Shown: positions 46,677 to 59,834, counted from the first letter of the stretch. The stretch is DNA of 64,000 nt from Malania oleifera (GCF_029873635.1 NC_080425.1:39993390-40057389); one strand, 5' to 3'. Translations and numbers: made by a program. Notes: a model not told the origin generated them from the sequence alone.

Positions 46677-48532
46677 ATGATGATATCTGGTAAATCAAAA
46701 GAACTCCAGTTCTGAAGCTGTACTCCTGGTTGGAGATGACGGATCCACTCTGTAGAAGTGTTCGAGGGGACTTCAGCATCCAATACTGATATACTTAATT
46801 GCCGCAATTCTGCCTCCAGGTTGGATTGACTACTTTTTACGAAGGTCTGGCTGATGGACGGGACGTATAGTCCTTCCTTGGAGCTTGTTTCACCAGTGAT
46901 TCTTTCCATCCTCCGCATCTTCTTCTCTTCAACTTTCTTCCTTCAGTCTGCCGCCGCAGGTATGTAGCCAAGGCCATATCTGTCTTTCACTTCCTTAAGA
47001 ATTAACGGCTTTTGGATTCCCTGTAGGTATTTTCCGAGCCCTTTTTCCGGATGGTACCCCTGTCTAATCATTTCGGACGCTATCATATGCACTGCGGTGG
47101 AGATCTGAGGGCATGGGATTGGAGATCCTTCTGTTATAGTTGTGACATTTATGATCTCGAAGGCTCGGAACGAGTCCTCCAATGCCTCTTCCGTGACTTC
47201 CACATAAGGAGTGGAAGTGGGCTTTGTTATCATAACATCGGTTTCACCATATACACAAACCAATTTATCATCTACTACAAATTTGACCCGTTGGTGCAGA
47301 GAAGACGGAACTACCCCGGTGTTATGTATCCACGACCTCCCCAATAAGCAGCTATAAGACGGGGTTATGGCCATGACTTGGAATGTAATGTCGAAGGTGA
47401 CCGGTCCAATTTGCACAGGAATTTCAATAGATCCCACCGATTCCCTGCGGGTGCCATCGAAAGCCCGCACAGTCAAATTGTTTTGCCTTATGTAGGACGG
47501 GTCAACAGGCAGTTTTTGTAGGGTCATCATGGGCATGACATTCAAAGATGACCCATTATCAATCAACACTCGTGCAATCATGTGATCTTGACATTTAGCG
47601 GAAACGTGCAACGCCTGATTGTGCCCCTGTCCTTCCACGGGGATCTTCTCATCAGTGAATGTAATGCAGTTGGTAGCTGTAAGACCACCAATCACGTGGT
47701 TAAAATTATCAATGCTGATGTCTTGGGGAGCCTGATTAAGAGCCTTTAATAGGGCTTCTCGATGGGCTTCCAAGCTCAACAACAACGACAAGACAGAGAT
47801 ATGGGCTGGCATCTTCTTCAGTTGATCAATGATGTTGTATTCACTGTGTTTAATTATCTTCAAGAATTCTTCGGCTTCCTGAGATTGAACTGGCTTCTTC
47901 AGGTTCCTATTCTGTTCGTGGCTAGGTTGCACCTTCTCCAAGACCTCCGGCATATAAACCCTTCCACTTCTGGTTATCCCTCTTGCTTCAGCAGCACTGC
48001 TAGTTTCTCCTTCAGTGTGTACTTCACAATTGTACCTCCATGGCACTGCCCGGTCACTGCGGTATGTGAAAGGGCGAGGGGCTGAGATCATTACCCGAAC
48101 TGGGGCCTCTGGGACTCGTGGGGTTTTTCCCATGATGAGAATAAATGGTCTGTTGGTGAATTGGGGATGGTCAGATTCCCCTATGACTGAAACTTCATTT
48201 GTTTTCTGAATGCGGCCAACTTCCACTCGTTTGTTGTCAATCAAGCTACTTAAAAAAATCCGGAAAGTCTCACATTGTTGTACTGATCTTTTCATTGTAT
48301 TTTGGCATGTGCATAGGGCGCCTTGAGGGCAAATAGCCTTTAGTCCTGCTAGGCCTGCCGTTGTCAGTTCACTATACACCCAGTCTAACGTCATTTGCTC
48401 CCATCTTCTTTCAAATTTTTCCCCATCTTGTTCTTCAATCATTCCAACATTGTCCTTCCCATGGTCAGGCAAAGGATTCTCTTGAATACCAACCGGCTTC
48501 GCATCGAATGACAACCAACCCGCGTCCCTCAA
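46677..48532 (-). pseudogene. Ogre protease with G-patch and linker to the intron
   Basis: The frame carries a Gln/Glu-rich linker (EEFLKIIKHSEYNIIDQL), then the retropepsin-like domain with active-site VLIDNGSSLNV and LLGRSWIH. A G-patch (RQGYHPEKGLGKYLQG) follows. A TGA at 46943-46945 interrupts the frame after GYIPAAAD, in a context suggesting CGA-to-TGA. The same frame is then open to the intron donor at 46676. The part from 46918 on (LEAELRQLSISVLDAE) shows no domain. Protease would process the Gag-Pol polyprotein. Confidence 0.8.
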
Positions 48533-49924
48533 ATCTTACACCTTGTGTTTGAAGGCCCAACACTGGTCAATAGGGTGCCCTGGAGAATTGGCATGGTACG
48601 CGCATCGGACCTCGGGATTATACCAGTGCGGGGGAGGATTTGTGAGAGGAATCCCGGGGATGGTAGATATCATCCTTTGTTCTAAAAGCTGGGGGAATAA
48701 GTCTGCGTATGACATGGGAATCGGTTCCAATCTCCAAAAACTCTTGGGTGTATTCCTCGTGTGTCTGGCTCAGGCGAGTTGGTATGTTCGGCTGGGCTGG
48801 CACAAGCGTGGGGGCCACAAACTGGGGCCTGGGGCCCATATGCAGTGTTTGGTTTACTACTGGTTCTATGTAGAAATTTCCCCTAGGTTGTTGACTTTGG
48901 CTTCTCTGTCTTAGGCTTCTCATAGGTCCCTGTATCATTTGGGTCTCTTCTTCCTTTTTACCTTTGACCCACTTCTTACTTGGGCCATTATCGGTAGTGC
49001 AAGTCTTTATCCATCCAACTTTGATGTCAGCTTCCACTTTGGCCCCTGCCGACACAATGTCCATGAAGTTATGAGGTGTGGACCCTACCAGATGTGAACG
49101 GTAGGGATCTTTTAACATCCCTACGAACATCGATATTGCCTCACGGTCGTTGACCGGAGGGTCCACTTGAGTGGCCGCGTCTCTCCAACAGTGTGCATAC
49201 TCCCTGAAAGTTTTTGTTGGCTTTTTTTCCATTTCAGAAAGAAACATCCTGTCTGGAGCCATTTCCAAGATATGACGATATTACACTTCGAAGGCATCGG
49301 CCAAGTCACCCCACGTGCGGATCTAGGCCTTATTCTGCTGGACATACCATCTAGCCGCCATCCCGGTAAGACTGCTTTGGAAGCAATGCATCATCAACTT
49401 TTCATTATCGGTATAGGCGGCCATCGACTGACAATACATCCAGAGGTGGGTCTGAGGGCATGTGGTCCCATCAAACTTCTCGAAGTCTGGCATCTTAAAC
49501 TTTGGAGGAATGACAACATTAGGCACTAGGCAGTAATCTGAGGGTCCGGCGGTACTGGCGGTCCGAGTCCCCTCTATGGCCCTTAGCCGTTCTTCCAATT
49601 CGTCACAACGGTATTCCGTTGCGGTCTTGCTTGTCCCTACACCCGCAACCGCTGATGAGGGCATCCCCATTCCTATCACTGCTGGGATAAAAGGTGGCGT
49701 GCCATGCGGTGGTTTCTCCGAGGTGAATGGGGGAGGACCAGAAGATTGCCCATGAATTGGCGTAAAACCGGCGGGTGGATAGGGTCATTTTCTTCTTCAT
49801 GATCCTGATCTTGGACTGTCTTCCCTTTGTTCAGCAATAGGTCCAATATCTTCTTCAGTTGATTGCTCAGCTCTTCCTGCCCCTGCTCGATCCCCAGAAC
49901 ACGGCTCTTTAACTGTTCTGCCAT
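48533..49924 (-). pseudogene. Ogre gag, frameshifted
   Basis: ATG at 49922-49924 opens MAEQLKSRVLGIEQGQEEL, a coiled-coil N-terminus. After a frame change between about 49680 and 49740 the capsid region follows: FKMPDFEKFDGT, HCFQSSLTGMAARWY, then FLSEMEKKPTKTFREYAH, WRDAATQVDPP and MFVGMLK. Stops TAG at 49323 and TAA near 49280 interrupt it. A second shift near 48725 leads to a knuckle-like CAYHANSPGHPIDQC and on to a TAA at 48536, after which the same frame is protease. Gag would form the particle shell. Confidence 0.85.
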
Positions 49925-50196
49925 GGCCTTAGCTTTTCCGCGGGTGTTGTACGGGTGCGTACTTGCCTCAATCTTGCTGGATCTCAGTCACGTCCGACTT
50001 GTTTCCGCCTCCCTGTTCATGAAAACCTGTATCCTTCAGAAAAAATGCATGTAATGGATGTTTATGAGTATATATGAAAAAGGTGCAATCATGCAGTCCT
50101 ATGTGCTTTAGCCAAGGTTTTGAAAAAAAATCCTTATCATTTCTTTCAAATTTTCATACAATTTTTAGTGAGAAACACAAAAAATTTCCAACTAGT

Positions 50197-52020
50197 CTAC
50201 ATAGGTGTCAGATCCTGATTTCCTGGTCCGCTCTTGACAAGGCAGTTTGAATCTTTTGGGGTTGGTCCTGACTTTGTGAGAGCCGCACTTTCCACCTTCT
50301 GTTTCAGTGCTTTGTACTGGGCTTCCCAATTGTTGGCCTTGTTTACACAAGGCTCCATCTTTTCAAGTACTTTGTTGAAATATTATCTTTGTTTTTCATA
50401 CTGCTTCTCTAGGTCTCGTATGTACTGAGATTTTTCCTCAATTTCTGCTCTTGACTCCCTCAATTGTTGGACTTTTTTATCAAGCATCTTTTGAAGTCTC
50501 TACTTCTCTTTTCTCAAAACTGCCAATGCTTTCTTTGACGACGAGCCCTGAATCTTCGGTCGCTTGCTTGGTTCAAGTTGAGGATCTACTGGACCCCGTT
50601 TTGGAAACTGTTCTCTGGAGGTCATTCTTTTAGACGGACACATAGTTTCTCTCAACCGTTTCTCGTCTGTCAGAGTTTTTTCCTTGCACAGGAACCAAGG
50701 GTCCACCCTGTCACGTTTCCATAGTTTATAACTCTCCTGGACTCCCGAGTTCTGACTGGTTGCTTCGACTATGTACACATGCCTCCATGATACAAAAAAT
50801 TCCCGGATCTTTCTTTGGCTATCATCATCCTCATATGTGAACCGAGCGTCCGCTAGTCCATGGGTCATGGGTACAAACTGTGTTACACCTACTTGCCTTC
50901 GGAACATGAGTGGTGCGTAGGATATTCCACCCTAGGGACCTAGCAGTGGGAACCAAGGAAGGTTTCCACATCTATATATCACTTTGGGATGGTTGATCCA
51001 TGGTGCCTGCCATACAATCCCCTTACTGACTAGATTTTGTAGCCTATCTTTCCATTTGATCCTGTTGGCGTGTTCTTCCCAACGAGCTACTTTAAACTCT
51101 GCTAAAGGTATTCTGATTGTTGAGAAAGAAGCGCGAAAGAATCCCTGGATGCAAGGCAAATGACTCATCATCCACATATAAAGTAATGACACACAGCAAG
51201 TCAAACAAGCATGTCTCCTCATCCGGCATCTGTTAAGAGATCGGAACGTTTCAGCAAGAATACCGTAGACTGGGTTCACCCCTTCCTTTACTTGTGCTAC
51301 GAAGGCAATGGTGGCATGATCGATGATTCCCAGTTCCTTCGGGAAGATAAGTAGGCCGTAGATGGCTAATGCTAGCGGATGCAGTTGGACTTCTTCCTTT
51401 CCTTCCTTCTTCATCAACTCTTTCAGGTGTTCCCAAGTGACCTTTGAGTCTCTCAGATTCTGGACCTTAACCTCGGTGACCCTGAACAAATCCTTGATGA
51501 CAGATGTTCGAGCGGGCGTGTACGTTCTGTAGGGCGTCGGTAGTTTAGCCAGATGCAATAGTGAAGTGTATTCCTCTATGGTGGGAGCAAGGTCTACCCC
51601 ATCCGGAGTAAAGCAACAATACGACGGGTTCCAGAATTCCGCCAATGCTTCAATCATGTGGGAGTCTACGAAAACATGCAACAGAAAACCGATGTGCCCG
51701 TACGTCTGAGAAAAAGTCAATCGTCCCTGAGGCATCCACCCCTTCCAAATGTCTCTCAGCTCCTTTAAGGAATTGGATCGAGCATTGATGTCAACCCTGT
51801 CTGGTATCTCAAGCACCGATTCCTTACTTGTGCTGTCACCCCTCTTCTTTTGTTGACTTTCGGAGTACAATTGTACCACTGGTTCGGTTTCATGATGGAC
51901 TACTGTGCTCTCTATGAGTCGGGTTTTAAACAAAACCTTGGCCAAGCAGATGGGAATGCCTAGAATGAAATGCAGGATGCAACATGTTTTAAATCTCAAG
52001 TTATAATCATATAAGGTCAC
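50197..52020 (-). pseudogene. Ogre ORF1, DUF7745-like domain plus coiled coil
   Basis: A single frame upstream of gag. The N-terminal part has LTFSQTYGHIGFLLHV, ALAEFWNPSYCCFTPDGVDL, PTIEEYTSLLHL, HPLALAIYGLLIFP and VARWEEH, features of the plant DUF7745 family seen in retroelement proteins. After a TAG at 50932-50934 the frame goes on through SYAPLMFRRQVGVTQFVP. Further stops are TAG 50500-50502 and TAA 50383-50385. Beyond them a Lys/Glu-rich coiled coil leads to a stop at 50197. The start is uncertain: no ATG lies at the head of the open frame, which begins before 52020. ORF1 of Ogre has no known function. Confidence 0.7.
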
Positions 52021-52617
52021 AGGGAGAAGGATGGAGCCTCTGTCCTAATCCCGGGGTAATTATGTATAAGATCCTCTAAGGCCCTACCCTAGGCAAGGGA
52101 TTATGGAAAATCATGTGTGGTTAAGCTCTAACCCCTATTTAAAAAGGTCCCCAGATTGAAACTTCATCCTCCCTCACAGAGGTCCGGAAAAAGCTCGCAC
52201 TGAGCGGAGTGGTTCGTAGGTCCCCATTGGCCATGCCACATGGGAACTGGCACTATTACACTCCTTTCTAATCCTAGCTGGGAAAGCCCGGGTGTAGAGC
52301 TGTGAGAGTGTGTGAGTTTAACCATTTCAACCTACACCCCCTACCCCACATCCATCCATTATTCAGAACACATGCTTAATAAAATAGCAAGGGAAACAAA
52401 ACATCATGCTTATCCAAGGTACTGCTAATCACATGCTTAGCAAAAACAAACAAAACCAAACACATGCTTATTCACGAATCAAAACAAGTAAGGCATTCAC
52501 AATTATTCAGGTATACGCAACCAAATTTGTACAAAAATGAAAGGGAGTAATCAAAAAGGCTTATTTAGATTTGAGATCAGGATAATTCTTAATTAATCAC
52601 TGGCTCAACTCTCAATC
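52021..52617 (-). other. 5' leader of the Ogre element
   Basis: Between the PBS and ORF1 on the minus strand; no coding homology. This would hold the packaging signal. On the + strand it has A-rich text with acatgctta words at about 52370, 52432 and 52462. Confidence 0.6.
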
Positions 52618-52636
52618 GTCCCCAGCGGAGTCGCCA
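52618..52636 (-). other. primer binding site, tRNA-Arg type
   Basis: On the minus strand TGGCGACTCCGCTGGGGAC begins 3 nt (GCT) after the 5' LTR end. Its TGG start and G-rich end fit complementarity to a tRNA 3' end, and Ogre elements are known to use tRNA-Arg. The tRNA identity is from family knowledge, not checked here. Confidence 0.75.
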
Positions 52637-52639
52637 AGC

Positions 52640-54938
52640 TGTCGCGACGTCCCAGACCCGGCCCAGAGAACCAATCTCTGGTTAAAAATGGGTTCGGCTT
52701 GCGAACTGGGAAAAATGAATGTTTATTTTGAAAATGTGAATTTTTGTCGAAAACGATGTGTGGTGGAGTCGCCACTAACCTTTTGAAGTGTGGTTAGAAC
52801 ACTTGATTGCTACCCCGTTAGGGGTAGAATTGGTCTGCGTCACCAAAGTCGGGCTCGAGAGTATGGTTACGCAAGGGGAAGGTATTAGCACCCCCTACAC
52901 GCCCGTTCTTACGAACGGTACCAGATTAATAAAGAGTTTTTCCGAAATAAATGTAATAAGCCTTTAAAGATTACTCCCTTTCAAAAGTAAAAAAAAAATG
53001 AAAATACTATATAGGTATTCCCTCAGAACCGAGGCAATCCAATATCCCAAAGAGCCAATGCTCTTGGTCACAATCATTGGGAAGGAAAATCGAAAATAGG
53101 ATACAAAATACGCTCCCGGGGATTTTGAAATCTATAGGTTTTTTTTTTTTTTTTAAAGTATCGAAAATACTATTTCTGGAGGTTTTTGAAATTTGTTCGG
53201 GATTGGAATGATTTTTTTGTTGTATCTAAAAAGGTATTTTTGTGATTTTTCCTAAGTGTGAAAATGATTTTTGTGATCTTTCCCGAACTTTCAAAATAAC
53301 ACAAATGAAATCAGTTGAAATCAAAATGTGAAAATATTTTTGGAATTTTTGAAAATTTCATGATTTTTGTGAATTTTATGGATACAACAATAATATACAA
53401 GCGAAATGGAGAAAACCGGGGTGAACCAGTTTGGAAATGGTGAGCCGGTCAAACGTTGACCAGTTTGGGGGAAAACCAGTTTAAGGTCTTGGTCGAGACC
53501 ATTGATTTTTCAGGGTTTTCCAATGTTCTTCCGAATACAACAGAATTTTAGACAATAATCGTAAAAGTCATAGTTTTAAAGATATGACTTTAGAATGTAT
53601 TTTTGAAAATCTTGAATGTAGGGAAACAGATCTAACCTTTGCCAAACATGTTGAAAACTTTCTTGAATTTTCTTCAAAAATTTTCAAATGTAAATAAGTT
53701 TCAAAGCCTTAAAAATTTTTGAATTTTCTTTGACAATTTTTTTTTTTAATTTTTGTGTCTTTTATGAAATTTTTTTTTTTTTATGAGTTAAAAAGAAACC
53801 ATTTAAAATAAAATAAGAAATGAAATAGAATCAAATAAACCAGCAGAAGTTGGTTCGGAAAAGGGGGCGGAGATGTAACATAGGAAGAGAAAGTTCATTA
53901 GTCTTACCTATCGTCTTTTTCTCCTCCGGTCTTCTTCTCCTATCTGTGAATCCGCAGGGGTTAGTCTACAGCGCCTTCCCGAGGGTTGTTCTTGAGCTCC
54001 GACTCAAGGCACTAGGGAGTACCTTTTTCAAATGGAGTGACCCGGCACCGGTAGGAAAAGGGATCAATCAATCGCTTGATCTTCTTTCATTTTCCTCTGC
54101 TCCAGTCTTCTTTTCCTGTTGATGAGTCTACTAGGGCCGCTCTAAAACGTCTTTCCGAGAGTTGTTCTTGAGCTCTGATTTGAGACACTACGGGGTGCCT
54201 TCTTCAAATGGGGTGACTCAACACCGATAGGAAACGGGATCAATCGACCTCTTGATCTTTACTAAAACAAAAACTAGCTTCACAAACTCATGATAGAAAA
54301 CTTCAATATTTGAAATCTTCTCTTTACCACCACTAAGAGCTCTCCTCCCCTTTGTGCTTGGAATGAGAGGGCTATTTATAGACTTAGCATGGGGCAAGCA
54401 TAGGAAAGAAGACATAGGGGAGTCATGATGGGGGGAACCAAGTATGGGAGGGAGAATGATGAAGGGAAATTAGCATGGGAAGAATGATAAAAGGAGAAAA
54501 CATGACATGTGGTGAGTGATGATGGAGGGAACAAAGTATGGGATGAAGAATGATGAAGAGAATATAGCATGGGAAGATTGATAAAGGGAGGAAAAATGAC
54601 ATATGGTGAGTGATGATGGAGGGAACAAAGTATGCGATGAAGAATAATGAAGAGAATATAGCATGAGAAGATTGATAAAGGGAGGAAACATGACATGTGG
54701 TGAGTGATGATGGAGGGAACAAAGTATGGGATGAAGAATGATGAAGGGAATATAGCATGGGAAGATTGATAAAGGGAGGAAACATGACATGTGGTGAGTG
54801 ATGATGGGGGGAACAAAGTATGGGATGAAGAATTATGAAGGGAATATAGTATGGGAAGAATGATAAAGGGAAGAAACATGACATGTGGTGAGTGATGATG
54901 GGGGAACAAAGTATGCTTGCATTTGACAAATTAAAATA

Positions 54939-54988
<50 letters not shown>

Positions 54989-56156
54989 GAGGGTTCTAGA
55001 AGCTGTGCGGAGCCCATCGAAGATGTGTGAGGCCCACGCGCCATGTAGGGTCCACAAGCCGTTTGAGGGTTACAGGAACCAGAGCTAGCAAGGCACCGGA
55101 TATGTGGATCCGTGCTAGCATACCAAAGGGCGTAACGTGCACCAGATGTAGGAATCCGAGCTAGCGTACCAAGAGAAGTGGGGCCCACAAACCGTGTGGG
55201 GCCCAATTGAGATATGTGGGGCCCACAAGTCATGTGGGACCTAAAAAGATGTGTGGGGTCCACAAGCCATTTAAGGGTTATAGGAACCCAAGCCAGTAGG
55301 CACAAGCATGCCAAAAGAGGTAACGTGCATCGGATGTAGGAATCCGGCCTAGCGTACCAAAGAGGGTAACGTGCATCGGATGTAAGAATCCGAACTAGCG
55401 TACTAGAGGGGGTAACGTGCACCGGATGTAGGAATCCGAACTAGCGTACAAAAGAGGGTAACGTGCATCGGATGTAGGAATCCAAGCTAGCGTACTAGGA
55501 GAAGTGGGGCCCACAAATAGTGTGGGGCCCAATTGAGATATGTGGGGCCCACAAGCCATGTGGGACCTAAAAAATGCGTGGGGTCCACAAGCCATTTAAG
55601 GGTTATAGGAACCCGAGCCAGCAGGCACAAGCATGCAAAAAAAGGTAACGTGCATCGGATGTAGGAATCCGAGCTAGCGTACTAGAGTGGGTAACGTGCA
55701 TCGGATGTAGGAATTCGAGCTAGCGTACCAAAGAGGGTAACGTGCATCGGATGTAGGAATCCGAGCTAGCGTACCAGAGGGGGTAACGTGCACCGGATGT
55801 AGGAATTCGAGCTAGCGTACCAAAGAGGGTAACGTGTATCGGATGTAGGAATCCAAGCTAGCGTATCAGGAGAAGTGGGGCCCAATGGAGATATGTGGGG
55901 CCCACAACCAGTGTGGGACCTGCAAGGATGTGGAGTCCACGAACACCATGGGACCTACAAGAATGTGTGGTGCCCACAACCAGTGTGGGACCTATAAGAA
56001 TGTGTAGGGTCCACAACCAGTGTGGGACCTACAAAGATGTGTGGGGTCCACAACCAGTGTGGGACCTACAAGAATGTGTGGGGTCCACAACCAGTGTGGG
56101 AAGGTTTTGACATGAGGTCTCCTCGGAAAGGCCTGGTCAAAATTAAGGTGTCTACA
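52640..56156 (-). mobile_element. 5' LTR of the complete Ogre element
   Basis: 3,517 bp. It matches 33909-37401 throughout, with small indels and substitutions. The TATA box is at 54371-54380 (minus), the 94-bp array at 54420-54905 (unit starts include 54512 and 54606), (TAA)n at 54940-54988 and 46-bp units at 55090-55860. Repeats near the outer end (agtgtgggacctacaagaatg-like, about 36-40 bp) lie at 55905-56100. Confidence 0.92.
54371..54905 (-). promoter_or_regulatory. Ogre 5' LTR promoter with 94-bp tandem array
   Basis: Same layout as 35641-36180: TATA box at 54371-54380 and 94-bp units immediately upstream on the minus strand. As the 5' LTR, this copy would drive the genomic RNA. Confidence 0.75.
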
Positions 56157-56161
56157 TTTTC

Positions 56162-56250
56162 CGCTGCGTATGTTATGTTAATTATGGATTATCAGAAATT
56201 TTATCAAGTATAAAGCGCCGGACCCGGGTTTAAAGGTTCGGGGCATTACA
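56162..56250 (+). mobile_element. solo LTR, family A copy 2, right end
   Basis: 89 bp following the Ogre element and its TTTTC, containing cgctgcgtatg (compare the inverted cacacagcgaaaat at 59049-59063) and ending GGGGCATTACA, followed by CACAC at 56251-56255, the partner of 31270-31274. Confidence 0.85.
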
Positions 56251-56880
56251 CACACACACTCCCATAAACTGGTCAAATTCTAAAGAAAGACGGGTATGAT
56301 CCACTTCCTTTATTTGAATTTAATTTCTAATATATTTAAAAACACTAATATGGTAAAATCCCTGCAATTTAATCTAATTTTAAAATATTCCCAAAAATCT
56401 AATTTAATCAAATTCCTGCAATTTAACTTAATTCCAAAATATTCTCCAAAAATTATATTTAATCAAATCCCTACAGTTTAACTTAATCTCAGGAATATTT
56501 TCAAAAATCTAATATAATCCAATCCTATTGTTTAATTTAATCCTAAGAATATTTCCAAAAATCTAATATAATCCAGTATTACAGATTAATTTAATTTCAG
56601 GAATATCTCCAAAAATCTAATATAATCAAATACTACAATTTAATAATTAAATACTACAATTTAATCAGTTAAATTTTTAAAACAAAAAAAATAATTTGTA
56701 CTCCTCACCTTAACCTGGAGTGATGCCTAAGATCCCCAAATAAAAAATTTTCTGTAATTAAAATGATGATAATCGAAGCTGGGACCCTGATATCGCATCT
56801 GACCTGATATTGCATCTCATCGTTAATTTAGCTAAAAATTTGAAGAGAAATTGAGGAAAGAAAGAGAGTTACCTTATCAA
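56251..56880 (-). mobile_element. older LTR remnant, right part
   Basis: Continues the sequence that ended at 31274. AT-rich with aatataatccaatcc-type words repeated loosely (56330-56660), then accttaacctggagtgatg and ttgaggaaagaaagagagttacctta, resembling the leader end of family A LTRs near 60840-60890. No coding content. Confidence 0.4.
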
Positions 56881-58380
56881 TGGTCATATTTTAAAGATTA
56901 AAATTTGTATAGATAAATGTAAGTCCTTCTATTCTAAAATGTAAATGGCAATAGATAAAAGAAATTTTTTAATTTTATATTACTCAGTTGACCCTAACTA
57001 TTTGAACTCATTGGTTTGAGTTGGCTAGTTCAAGAATTTATTCCACTTTTATTTAAGATGTGGTATCATGAATAATCTAGGGGTGGCAAAATGGGTCAAA
57101 ACCCCACAAGTGTTCCATGATCCACCCGTTTAAATTGGATTTGATTTTAATATAAATTAGTCTTTTTATAAATGAGTCAACCTGAACGTAAAACCGTTTA
57201 ATCTCGACCCATTTATGATCTGTCCGGACCTAACTCGTTAGCCCATTTTACTACCCCAAATGAATACGGTATTGACCCGAAAAAGTAGTTGCTTCTTAGA
57301 TGGCTAGTTAAATCATTTCATGCCAATTTACAATATGAACATATGGCATAATTCAAAACGCATTCCTATATCTTGAAATATTAAAAATTACTTCCTTTAC
57401 TGTTAATAAATTTCCTACCAAATTTCAATTGTAGTATGAATCCATGAACTAATATAAGTTATCTAATATTATTGTCAGAGATTATAAAAATGAAAATTAG
57501 AAACGAAAATTATAACATAGAAATAGAAATAAAAAACTGGAAGCTAACAACCTATTTACTTAATTGTACAACTAAAACAAAATAAAATTTTGATTAAAAA
57601 AATATTTATTTTTGTCCTTGAAATGATTAAAATATCATGACTAAAAACATAAAAGTATAAAATAATACAACTTAAAAAGTTTATAACTATTTCACTAAAC
57701 TATTATATTTTGAAATTCAATTTACAAGACTAATTTTATCGTACATGACAATTAGAAAGCTAAAAATCGAAACAGAAACATAAAACGGACAATGCAAACA
57801 AATACCTTTTTTATAATATAATTCTTCACTGTACACAGAAAAAAATAAAAATTAGAAATCAACAACAATACCAAACACATCTTAAATTATCTACAAAATA
57901 ATAATCACAGTTTTTAGGAATTCAAGAAAAGTAGTATCATATTTAGAAAATATTAGCCAAAATTAAATTTAAGATGCAGCAGTAAATGCTTACTCAAAAA
58001 TTGTGCACATTTGAAAAAAAATAATTTCAAGTTATAGTAATAAATGCTGACTTAAATGTGTACATAATCTAAGAGAGTTAAATTAAATACATAATAATAA
58101 ATGCTTCCTTAAAATTGTGTGTGCTTCTTTGTCTATTGTAATTAAAATATTTTGCTTGCCTAGCTCTTTACAACTGCAAAGGTTATATATAATAAAAGAC
58201 ATTATTATATTTTGAAATTCATTTTACAAGAAAATAATGTTATTACACATTACGGTTGAAAGTAATAAAAGTATTTTATAAATTATTTTTTTTTTGAATT
58301 TTTGGGTCATTTTTGTTTTAATTATATTTTAAATTTCTATGATCATTTTGTTTCAATTTTAGTTAAAAACTATATATATC

Positions 58381-58440
<60 letters not shown>

Positions 58441-58980
58441 AATGTTTAAATAAAAAATTAATTTTGAGCATTAAAATATTCTAGCAAAAGTTGTGAAAAT
58501 AATTGAAAATCATAAAATCTGATTTTTAGTTTTTTTCCCAAACAACGAAAAACTGAAACAAAAACATTAAACTAATAACGCAAACAAATATGTTTAAATA
58601 ATTTATTTTTTTATTGTACAAAATAAAAACAAAAAATAATAATAATGATATCAAACAAATTCCTAATAATCTACAAAATAATAATAATAAGTCTCGCAAT
58701 ACCTATACATATAAATGTGACATTGAAACCATTAAACACTTCCTTTATATTTTCTAAAAATTTAGAAATTAGTATAAAAATTTGTACTAGTATTTTGGAG
58801 ACCAACTTGGGTCATCGAATTCAACAAGTCAAATTAAGAACCAAAAAGCAGACTTTTTGAATTTAGTTGAGTACATATCAAATGACGTAGTCATATAAAT
58901 AAAATGAAGAAAAGAAGCGATTTTGCTCAAGTCGGATTCAACCCATTTATGAAATATAAGTAGCTTTTTTTAGGCCATTT
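56881..58980. other. AT-rich stretch, unassigned
   Basis: No coding homology and no element ends that I can see. One run of (CA)n followed by (TA)n at 58383-58440. Possibly old decayed repeat or host intergenic DNA. Confidence 0.5.
58383..58440. repeat. (CA)n(TA)n compound microsatellite
   Basis: CA units from 58383 to 58421, then TA units to 58440. The open frame across it is not a gene. Confidence 0.95.
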
Positions 58981-59834
58981 TGTAAGGCCCCGGACCCGCC
59001 ACATGGGGCCCGGTGCTTTAAGAGGCCGGCATGCATCTCTAATACCATTCACACAGCGAAAATAATAAATATCTTCAACAAAAAATACAAGAGTGCTATA
59101 TTTACATTCATTGATCCATAATAATTACAACCTAATCCTTCATATTATAAATCTAGAATTAATACATATTATACATGAACTAAATATATATCTGATCTGC
59201 TATATTTAACTCACAAAACTACCCTGCCCTCGAGCTATTTAAGCTCAATCACCTGGATAACCTGAAAAGATTTAACATATGTCGGGGTGAGACACCTCTC
59301 AGTAAGGAAGAAATAGTTTATAATAGTGTGTGGTTGAAGTGTTTATAATACAATTAAAATATCCATCTAAAGTGTACACACAGTCCACAAGTAACCCAGA
59401 TGTCATACCCATAATTACACAAGATCAACGTCATTATCGTCCATTCGCACATTTACAACTATCAGTATTTTATTATTAATTTCTGAGAATAGGGAAATCT
59501 ACCCGCCCATACAAGTAGGTTCCCTCTACTCTAGTGCTAACACCAGGGCACTCACCTTTCTCAATAAGCCCTCGAGTTATGTATCCAGGTAAAGTCACCG
59601 AGAATGGGGAAGATCACCCGCCCATACAAGTGGCTTCCCTCTACCTTGGTATCCATAAATAATTACTAGAGTACTCGCCTCCCTTAGCAAGCTCTCGGGT
59701 AAAATAATCTACCCTACCCAAAATACTTAATTAATTAACATTCGTACACAGCCAACACAATCGCTTCACAGAATTTCACGCATACGCCCATATCATAATC
59801 AATCCACACAGGATCAAATCACGTAGCATCAGTG

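Larger units (their letters stand above)
33909..56156 (-). mobile_element. complete-length Ty3/gypsy Tat/Ogre-type retrotransposon, 22,248 bp
   Basis: Both LTRs (33909-37401 and 52640-56156), PBS, PPT and the 5-bp duplication TTTTC (33904-33908 and 56157-56161) are present. The element sits inside a family A solo LTR. Minus-strand order: 5' LTR, PBS, ORF1, gag, protease with G-patch, intron, RT, RNase H, second RNase H, integrase, long 3' region with an antisense ORF, PPT, 3' LTR. The great length, extra ORF1, intron position, dual RNase H and Arg-type PBS are the known hallmarks of Ogre in the Tat lineage. ORF1, gag, protease and pol all contain stops or shifts, so mobility would need helper proteins. 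Confidence 0.92.

Noticed and set aside
58302-58484. ORF with Thr-His and Tyr-Ile runs
   Set aside because: Translation of the (CA)n(TA)n microsatellite.
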